64,000 bases of DNA from Adenophora triphylla var. japonica (lineage: Eukaryota; Streptophyta; Magnoliopsida; Asterales; Campanulaceae): positions 62,001 to 126,000 of the forward strand of contig JAFEMH010001294.1 of the NCBI GenBank assembly GCA_022495995.1, in the 5' to 3' direction. The position numbers and the translations under genes were made by a program. Below are positions 56,381 to 64,000 of this stretch, piece after piece. The notes beneath the pieces were generated by a model. The model was not told the DNA's origin and did no database searches. It saw only the letters and a program-made list of their open reading frames with translations. Positions within the stretch are counted from its first letter, which is position 1; each line of letters starts with the position of its first letter.

Positions 56381-56658
56381 ATTCATTCAGTCTTGTAGGT
56401 TCTAGTGCGTCTTTTACGTCCATTTTGGGCATTGGTATGTAATGTCCACTTTAGATTAGTTACTTCAATAATAAAAAAGGTCTTTCTTTCTTTTCTCTCT
56501 AGACTTGAGACATAATCTCGCATTACTTTCAAGAAGAATTGTTTTATTTATAATTATCACTTGGTTGCTAACCTCACTGATAAACTCACCGGCTAATAAA
56601 GTAAACAATGAATGAATGCTTTGATTGGAGTAAACAACTCACCGTTCCTTCTTCATAC

Positions 56659-56795
56659 ACACCATCTCTATACACCATCTCTATACACCATCTCTATACA
56701 CCATCTCCATACACCATCTCTATACACCATCTCTATACACCATCTCTATACACCATCTCTATACACCATCTCCATACACCATCTCCATACACTCT
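56659..56795. repeat. 13-bp tandem repeat
   Basis: About ten copies of tacaccatctcta with single C/T variants. Thirteen is not a multiple of three, so the frames over it are periodic artefacts. Confidence 0.9.
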
Positions 56796-57462
56796 CTCCA
56801 TACTCCACCATACACTTTTCATACACTCTTCCCCACTTGACCTCCTTTCCATATGGTCAAGACAAGCACAAAGACCGTTGTTGCTCATCATCAGAAAATA
56901 GCTGCTCACGCCACTGCAATTTAAAGAAAATGCAAGGAGTTGTTCCTATCCTTCACAAGTGCTGCATGAATATCAACTTGGGGCTCACCAACCTCCCAAT
57001 CTCGCGTCTCCTCTGATTTTCCATTCGATCGATAAGCTTTCATTGAATATGCTCACATATCTTTCTCATGGTCCGAATACATTCTGCCTTACTTAAGTCG
57101 GTTAATTGAGTTTGCATTTATTTTAAATACTCTTTTGAGAATGCTATCCAGTAGCGATTGAAGTTTAAACCTCTCACCATAGGAAGCCATAACCTTATCC
57201 TCACTAAATAATACCCTTTCATTTCAAGATCGACAAGTTTTGAGACCCTAAGGAAGAAGCCCATACTAGGGGCTCCCTCGACTCACAAAGGAAGTAATCA
57301 TCTCCAAGCTCAAGAAAGGCGGAATGCAAAAGAAACTCATACAAGGGGCTCCCTCGAATGGACCACCTCCAAGCCCAAGAGGGAAAAGGTAAAACCATCC
57401 TAAGGCATACACTAGGGGCTATCGCGAGCAAACAAATCCGAAGGCTTTTCTCGATAAGAGGG

Positions 57463-57466
<4 letters not shown>

Positions 57467-57509
<43 letters not shown>
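57467..57509. repeat. Poly(A) run of 43
   Basis: Uninterrupted A43 in the middle of the element. It may come from slippage. No retroposed gene is seen upstream of it. Confidence 0.9.
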
Positions 57510-57511
<2 letters not shown>

Positions 57512-58868
57512 TCATCACCCCGAAGTGAACCTCCCATCTCAAGGTTGTGAAAACGAGACGTCGAGTGAAGATCCTATCATGATCAAGTTACCTGCTGAAA
57601 TCACAACAAACTCGCGAGAAGAAGCAATAAAGATTCCCTCTTGGACAAATCCCATAAACCCATTCCAAAGTCCATCCTCTCACTTTTAGAGGATTCCATC
57701 ACCACCCTTGACCTTGCCAAAATCAAAGTTAACCTCACTCTTAGAGGTTCTGAAGAAACAACAACAAGAAAATCCCCTCACCTTAGAAATTCCAAACACA
57801 TCCCTCAAGCCAACCTCTCAGCAAATGGCCCAGCCGACCTCTCACTTTAAGAGGTCATGTTAAGCATCACCCAATGGTCGATCGCAACCCAAAGACCAGC
57901 TACAACCGCTACCGGATGACATTCTCAAAAGATTATTTAAAAGAAATGCGTATTCAGATTTTTGAGTCACTTGTTATCCTACGTGAGCATATTACATATT
58001 CTCTCAAAAGTTTGGGAACTTGTCCTATTCTTGAAATTCGTTCATTCGACTCCTCAAACACTGTCTGCAAAAGTCTCACTGGGGCTTCGCATCCGTGCCT
58101 CTCAGCGGCACTCCGGTAAAAGCAAGGAGACACGCGCCAGGGACTACTCCCCTCGGCTTGCGAGAACAAATGAACAAAGAATCTTCACTTGAAGGAATGA
58201 AAAAATCTTTGGGTTATAATCGGATCAATTCCCACATTTTCTTCCACCCCAATCTTTTTTCTATTTTTCATTCTTTCCCATGAAGGAGATCAATGCAACG
58301 GCAGCCCGCACCACAATTACCACCGAACAGAGCAGCAAGCAACAACGGAACATCCTACTCCTTCTAAAGTCAAGCCAGATTTCCAACTTCTAATCAAAAC
58401 AGTCATTATTTGTTTACTCATATAATTGGAATTTGATAAACCAATCAGTGAGGTCCATTCACGAGCAATCAAGATATAATTGAATAAAATAATTCTTCAA
58501 ATGTCTCGACAAGTCTTCTTTTTCTACATCATAGGAAAATAGAGCCAAACACTTGTCTTTACGTACGGGGGCTTCCATACACTTTTCCACACCTTGTGAT
58601 GCTTATACTCTCCCAAAGAGTCAAACCCAAAAGCGAAAGTGTCATACACGAACTCGGGATCCATTCCCACCCTCGAAAAAATGCGCCCCTGCACATATAC
58701 ATTTCCGAGTCTTGTCCGGCCCGATTGACCATTGTTCGAAACGAGGGGTCGCCCCGTGGCCGCAAGATGACTCTGTCTGCAAATAGGGATGCATTGAATC
58801 TCTCCAAGTGGGGCTTTTGTTAAAGCTGTTCTCCCGTGCTCTCTTTACCGATTCCCTTCAAACTTGCT
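57510..58868. other. Non-coding interior of the large derivative
   Basis: No gene recognised. Short open frames show no conserved motif. Strings such as aggggctccctcg before it (57265-57420) recur, as in the 3' parts of Tat-type elements. Confidence 0.35.
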
Positions 58869-58975
58869 TTGCATCATCAAGCGGGGCTTCGCCATTCCCT
58901 TCGGAGTTTGCTTTGCATCATCAGCTGGGGCTTCGCCATTCATCATCAAGCGGGACTTCGCCAAGGTCACTTCAT
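58869..58975. repeat. Short threefold repeat
   Basis: Three spaced copies of catcatcaagcggggcttcg (with variants) within about 110 bp. Confidence 0.7.
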
Positions 58976-59402
58976 CAAACATTGGGGCTGCCCGCAACAA
59001 AAATGGGTCGACTATGTGCTCTAACAAAAATCGGAGCTCCAATGAAGTCATATCTAGCATGAAGGGCATCCCTTGTCATCAAGATCAGCATGTGGCAAAC
59101 TCTTTGAGTTAGTTAGAAACATGATTAATCATAAGGCCTCTTTATCAAATAAACATGCTTTCAAAATACTGTCCTCCTTGGTATCTTGTTTACAAAAATC
59201 ACTCTTTGGTCTCCACAAATTTTCAAACTCTTCAAATCCATTAAAGACGTATCTCTGTGACCCTAAAGATGACTCGGTCCTTATCTCTGAACATCAAACT
59301 TACCTAATCCCACCTTCTACCATAGACACTTACTCGGCCTCGCCTAGTTTAAACCAATAACCTTTCTGCTCAAACTGCCTTGTTTAGACTTACCGCAAAT
59401 GT

Positions 59403-60112
59403 AAAACCCTAGCCTCAAGCCTAGGTGACAAATACCTCTCTAAAACCCTAGCCTCAAGCCTAGGTGACAAATACCTCTCTAAACCCTAGCCTCAAGCCTA
59501 GGTGACAAATACCTCTCTAAAACCCTAGCCTTAAGCCTAGGTGACAAATACCTCTCTAAAGCCCTAGCCTTAAGCCTAGGTGACAAATACCTCTCTAAAG
59601 CCCTAGCCTTAAGCCTAGGTGACAAAAATCTTTCTAAACCCTAGCCTTAAGCCTGTGTGTGACAATACCTCTCTAAACCCTAAATTTCAAGCCCTAGGTG
59701 ACAAATACCTCTCTAAAACCCTAGCCTCAAGCCTAGGTGACAAATACCTCTCTAAACCCTAGCCTCAAGCCTAGGTGACAAATACCTCTCTAAAACCCTA
59801 GCCTTAAGCCTAGGTGACAAATGCCTCTTTCTAAACCCTAGCCTCAAGCCTAGGTGACAAATACCTCTCTAAAACCCTAGCCTTAAGCCTAGGTGACAAG
59901 TACCTCTCTCTAAAACCACTGGCCTTAAGCCTGGGTGACAAGTGCTCTCTCTCCTAAACCCTAGCCTTAAGCCTAGGTGACAAATACCTCTCTAAACCCT
60001 AGCCTTAAGCCTAGGTGACAAATACCTTTCAAAACCCTAGCCTTAAGCCTAGGTGACAAATGCCTCTCTAAAACCCTAGCCTTAAGCCTAGGAGACAAGA
60101 CTCCTCTCTAAG
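59403..60112. repeat. Minisatellite 2, about 39-bp units
   Basis: About 18 units containing CCTAGCCTTAAGCCTAGG and then tgacaaatacctctctaaaa. The core is a near-palindrome (CCTAG-n-CTTAAG-n-CTAGG). Early units have CTCAAG, later ones CTTAAG, which suggests segmental amplification. Confidence 0.92.
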
Positions 60113-60255
60113 CCTTAGCAATGATTATCCCAATCTTTTAATCGCTTGGTTCTTCGGCTCGGGAAGCCATAGTAATCCCAATCAATTCACAAACTATTCT
60201 TCATCGATGCTTGATGGCCTAAGTCCTTTGGCGGCTACGGTTTCCGCATCTTCAA

Positions 60256-60425
60256 ATGGTCCGTCCCGCATCTTCAAAGGTCCGTCCCGCATTTCGAGAG
60301 GTCTATCCTCCATCTTCAAGGGTTCATCCCGCATCTTTCAAAGGAGTCCGTCCGCATCTTCAAAAGGGTCCGTCCGCATCTTCAAAGGGTCCGTCCCGCA
60401 TCTTCAAAGGGTCCGTCTCGCGAAG
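60256..60425. repeat. Minisatellite 3, about 22-bp units
   Basis: Seven or eight copies of a unit containing cgtcccgcatcttcaaaggg, with small indels. Confidence 0.85.
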
Positions 60426-60486
60426 TCAAACTCTCACAAATCTAGGGGTGACTCCCACAAAAGTCAAATATTTGGCTTTTGATTCC

Positions 60487-61315
60487 CACACAGTTTTTTC
60501 CACATATTTTCAAAAAAGAAAATTTCAAGACTACACTTTGCTTGAATTTCCTTTCCACATATTTTCAAAAAGAAAATTTCAAGACTACTTTGCTTGAATT
60601 TCCTTTCCACATATTTTCAAAAGAAAATTTCAAGACTACACTTTGCTTGAATTTCCTTTCCACATATTTTCAAAAGAAAATTTCAAGACTACACTTGCTT
60701 GAATTTCCTTTCCACATATTTTCAAAAAGAAAATTTCAAGACTACACTTTGCTTGAATTTCCTTTCCACATATTTTCAAAAAGAAAATTTCAAGACTACA
60801 CTTTGCTTGAATTTCCTTTCCACATATTTTCAAAAGAAAATTTCAAGACTACACTTTGCTTGAATTTCCTTTCCACATATTTTCAAAAAGAAAATTTCAA
60901 GACTACACTTGCTTGAATTTCCTTTCCACATATTTTCAAAAGAAAATTTCAAGACTACACTTTGCTTGAATTTCCTTTCCACATATTTTCAAAAAAGAAA
61001 ATTTCAAGACTACCTTTGCTTGAATTTCCTTTCCACATATTTTCAAAGAAAATTTCAAGACTACACTTGCTTGAATTTCCTTTCCACATATTTTCAAAAA
61101 GAAAATTTCAAGACTACCTTTGCTTGAATTTCCTTTCCACATATTTTCAAAAGAAAATTTCAAGACTACACTGCTTGAATTTCCTTTCCACATATTTTCA
61201 AAAGAAAATTTCAAGACTACCACGCCTTTCAAAAGAAAATTTCAAGACTACCTTTGCTTGAATTTCCTTTCCACATATTTTCAAAAGAAAATTTCAAGAC
61301 TACACTTTGAATTTC
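60487..61315. repeat. Minisatellite 4, about 54-bp units
   Basis: About 15 units with tttccacatattttcaaaaa and gaaaatttcaagactac. They differ mostly by the length of the A-run and by losses of one to three bases. The GAAATTTC core is palindromic. Confidence 0.92.
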
Positions 61316-61370
61316 CTTAATTTAATCTATTTCATAAATCCAGTTTTTTTGTTCAAATTAATAATTTTTC

Positions 61371-61575
61371 ACAAGGGGTGACTCCGCAGAGGTCAAATTT
61401 TTCACAAGGGGTGACTCCTTGAGAGGTCAAATTTTTCACAAGGGGTGACTCCCTTGAGAGGTCAAATTTTTCACAAGGGGTGACTCCGCGAGAGGTCAAA
61501 TTTTTCACAAGGGGTGACTCCCGCAGAGGTCAAATTTTTCACAAGGGGTGACTCCGCGAGAGGTCAAATTTTCAC
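61371..61575. repeat. Minisatellite 5, about 34-bp units
   Basis: Six units with tttttcacaaggggtgactc followed by a variable GC step and gaggtcaaa. Confidence 0.88.
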
Positions 61576-63242
61576 AAAACTTTTGGGTGATTCCCTTGCA
61601 CAGGATTACACCGGTGACTTTCACGCATCCACGCATCTTTGAGTGATTCTCACACAATTATATTCGGTTTGAGACGCCGCACGTCCGCCATTCTTGGGTA
61701 CTAATACCCATCCATTTGTATCCCCGGCGGTTTTTGAACTACGACTTGGCTTGATTCCTTTTAGGGATACGTAGGTAGCCCGACGTGGAGTCCGGCCACT
61801 TGACCTATCTGGTCATCCTTTTGCGACTCGGCTCGAGTCAAACCTCTCATCCGCAAGATCATTGTCTTACCTCCACGAAATCCTTTTTTTCGGGACGGAT
61901 CCTATTTTTCTATCGTCGACCCCACTTGTCTTACAAGAAGCGTCGCCGAGGGGCTTTGTTAGTACCCGGTCCAGAAAAAAAGGCTGAAGTGCATTCGGGA
62001 AAATCGGGGACTAAGCTGGCATTAAGGAACCTCTGAGGACCTCTCAGTCATTTATGAGTTTCAATAGGCTCAAGTAATTTTTCCCCGAAATCCCTTATTT
62101 GTAGTTTCCCGATAGACCAAATGTCAGCTAAAACTTCCGAAGGCCATAACTTTCTCATACGAACTCCGTTTTGGGCCCACCGCATATCAAATCGAACGCG
62201 AGAACAAGATCTACGCAAAGGTTTATTCGACCCTTCTTTTAAAATGCCGATCGACCCTTTTTAAAAGGGCCGATCGACCCTTCTTTTAAAGTGCCGATCG
62301 ACCCTTATTTTTAGGGCCGATCGACCCTTTATTTTGTGCCGATCGAACCTTATTTTTAGGGCCGATCGACCCTTTATTTTGTGCCGATCGAACCTTATTT
62401 TTAGGGCCGATCGACCCTTTATTTCGGTCCAGCCCAATTACCGAAACACTATAAATAGGGGTGCCCGGCTCCCATATTCAACACACAAATTCTCCGGGAG
62501 AAGCGAGCTACACTTGCTTTAACCCTCAGTTCTTCTTTTTCCTCTCGAATCGTCAAGATTCGACCCCCAAGTCTTGCTACAATTGGTAAGACTCTCTTTT
62601 TAATATTCTTGTTCTTTATTATTGTTTGCATGCTTAATATATTTTAATTGCTTTATCTCTTGCTTATGCCATATATGCTAGATTTAGGGTTGTTTTAATA
62701 TATTTAATTGTTCATAGCCGAGGATGATCTAAGGTTTCGCCCTAAGAAACCCAATGGATCTAGGAACTATTTCTTTCCTTCCACCTTAGTTATAATTATC
62801 CCATGATCAACAATTCCCCAAGGATGAACGTTGATTAGTGCACCTTCCGAGGGCCTAACTCAAAGGTTCTAGGGTGTGATCATCAATTAATTCTTTCTCT
62901 CCCCTCCTCCTTATGCATGATCCCGTTTCTTCTATCTATTCCTGTAAACACCGCACACAACCAACACCCCACATGCTAGAAAGACCGATCCGTCGGGCAA
63001 TATGAGTGATAGCGTTTCTTCTTCTATTGTAACTTGACCCCCGAACCCAATTAACTATTTAGCCTTTTTTCAAAGCTTTGGGCTATATCAAAGTGGCGTG
63101 ACGACTCTCAAAATTAAACTAATATTTTAATATGGTTTAAATCGAGTGTCACTAAATGAATATCCTATTTCGATCCGACTTTATATAATTAATTATTTCA
63201 AACTTCCGAATGCGCGTTGCATCGGGACGGGGTATTCACAAC

Positions 63243-64000
63243 TGTTAGTACCCGGTCCGAAAAAAGGTATTCCAAATATCTGGTCCGGTTAATTAATAAA
63301 AAAGCCCTAAAGAAGCCCTAACCCTAAGGAAACCCTAAAAAGCTCATTAATTCTTCCGTACCAGCGCCGTCGCTGTCAGCGTGGAAGGTACGCCAGTTGG
63401 AAGAGCCGATCGGCCCTTTGCCCGTGCATTGGCCGATCGACCCTTTTATTTAGAGCCGATCGACCCTTCCCTCCTAGAGCCGATCGACCCTTTAGAAGCC
63501 CACCAGTGTACCGAGGGTATTATAAATAGGGGTGCCCTGGGCTCCCCATATTCCCAACACAAATTCTCCGGGAGAAGCGAGCTACACTTGCTTTAACCCT
63601 CAGTTCTTCTTTTTCCTCTCGAATCGTCAAGATTCGACCCCCAAGTCTTGCTACAATTGGTAAGACTCTCTTTTTAATATTCTTGTTCTTTATTATTGTC
63701 TCTATTATTATTATTTGCATGTTTAATATATTTTAATTGCTTTATCTCTTGCTTATGCCATATATGCTAGATTTAGGGTTGTTTTAATATATTTAATTGT
63801 TCATAGCCGAGGATGATCTAAGGTTTCGCCTAAGAAACCCAATGGATCTAGGAACTATTTCTTTCCTTCCACCTTAGTCATAATTGTCCCATGATCAACA
63901 CTCCCCCAAGGATGAACGTTGATTAGTGCACCTTCCGAGGGCCTAACTCAAAGGTTCTAGGGTGTGATCATCAATTAATTCTTTCTCTCCCCTCCTCCTT
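63243..64000 (+). mobile_element. Third LTR of the same family with a different U3 (runs off the window)
   Basis: Starts TGTTAGTACCCGGTCC two bases after the previous LTR. The first 280 bp differ almost completely from the other two LTRs except for four GCCGATCGACCC-type palindromes. From the TATA box (attataaatag near 63525) onward it matches them closely. It may be the 5' LTR of a neighbouring element or a solo LTR. Confidence 0.85.

Larger units (their letters stand above)
51545..63240 (+). mobile_element. Large non-autonomous gypsy-like element (LARD) with many tandem arrays
   Basis: LTRs 51545-52867 and 61957-63240 (about 1.3 kb) are highly similar and end GGTATTCACA. The first lacks a clean TGTTAG start. 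The primer site TGGCGACTCTGGGAC (from 52869) fits the Tat/Ogre type, and the purine tract gccgaggggctt precedes the 3' LTR. The 9.1-kb interior has only a gag remnant and no protease, RT or integrase. Most of it consists of unrelated tandem arrays. Both LTRs have TATA boxes (ctataaatag near 52080 and 62450). Confidence 0.85.

Noticed and set aside
57462..57689. ORF starting with a poly-lysine run
   Set aside because: The lysines come from the A43 tract; the rest has no recognisable motif.
59403..60112. CRISPR-like array of near-identical repeats
   Set aside because: The units are contiguous with no unique spacers, and the context is a plant LTR element. It is a minisatellite.

Overview
The window looks like nuclear DNA of a flowering plant, probably a eudicot. 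It has split genes with GT-AG introns, Stowaway-type and Helitron-type small DNA transposons, and Ty1-copia and Ty3-gypsy LTR retrotransposons with plant-type primer sites (mostly initiator tRNA-Met, TGGTATCAGAGC). There are no bacterial-style operons, rRNA or tRNA genes. It reads as a gene-poor region in which repeats have repeatedly inserted into one another and into a small cluster of choline/ethanolamine kinase-like genes.

Layout. 1-5.4 kb: an inverted pair of LTRs, the RNase H end and 3' LTR of a copia element, a reversed copia gag-protease fragment, a Stowaway MITE and a fold-back element full of GATATC palindromes. 5.8-7.4 kb: a compact LTR element with an unusual ORF. 7.4-16.0 kb and 28.3-34.0 kb: four pieces of a kinase gene cluster, all on the minus strand. 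Copy A (8854-16024) has seven exons with consistent splice sites. It is interrupted in exon 7 by a copia element with a perfect 5-bp target duplication, and exon 1 carries an in-frame 90-bp piece that I recognise as the 5' end of plastid 23S rRNA. Intron 1 holds a 179-bp Helitron that is absent from paralogue B2. 16.5-25.4 kb: a Tat-like gypsy element with two RNase H domains, joined head to head with a second, reversed partial copy. 25.4-28.1 kb: a copia 3' end split by a second compact LTR element. 29.7-32.9 kb: a third compact family arranged LTR-ORF-LTR-ORF-LTR inside kinase copy B2. 34.0-34.8 kb: a TRIM element also arranged as three LTRs and two internal regions. 35.3-51.5 kb: four successive copia elements or fragments, one carrying a solo LTR. 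51.5-63.2 kb: a large gypsy-like derivative without polymerase, made of at least six different tandem arrays. 63.2-64 kb: a third LTR of that family with a replaced U3.

Two themes deserve attention. First, three compact LTR families (at 5.8, 25.7 and 29.7 kb) share an ORF with conserved blocks (a VDWSxxPxxDxCxC block, PYxDPFD, WxDWMxV, VR-aromatic) that I cannot match to a named domain. They may be one group of non-autonomous elements. Second, several LTR families carry clusters of short GC-rich perfect palindromes in the U3 region (CACGAGTCGTG, GGGACGAGTCGTCCC, TGCTCGGCCGAGCA, paired GAGGC/GCCTC and CAGGC/GCCTG dyads, CCGATCGACC). The dyads keep their symmetry while their bases change, and in the last family they survive a nearly complete change of the surrounding U3.

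Nearly every protein-coding unit here is broken. In several elements the damage hits catalytic residues, and several stops are CGA-to-TGA changes of the kind expected from methylated CpG decay. All identities were read by eye. LTR boundaries marked by TG...CA and target duplications are firm; boundaries of fragments are approximate.
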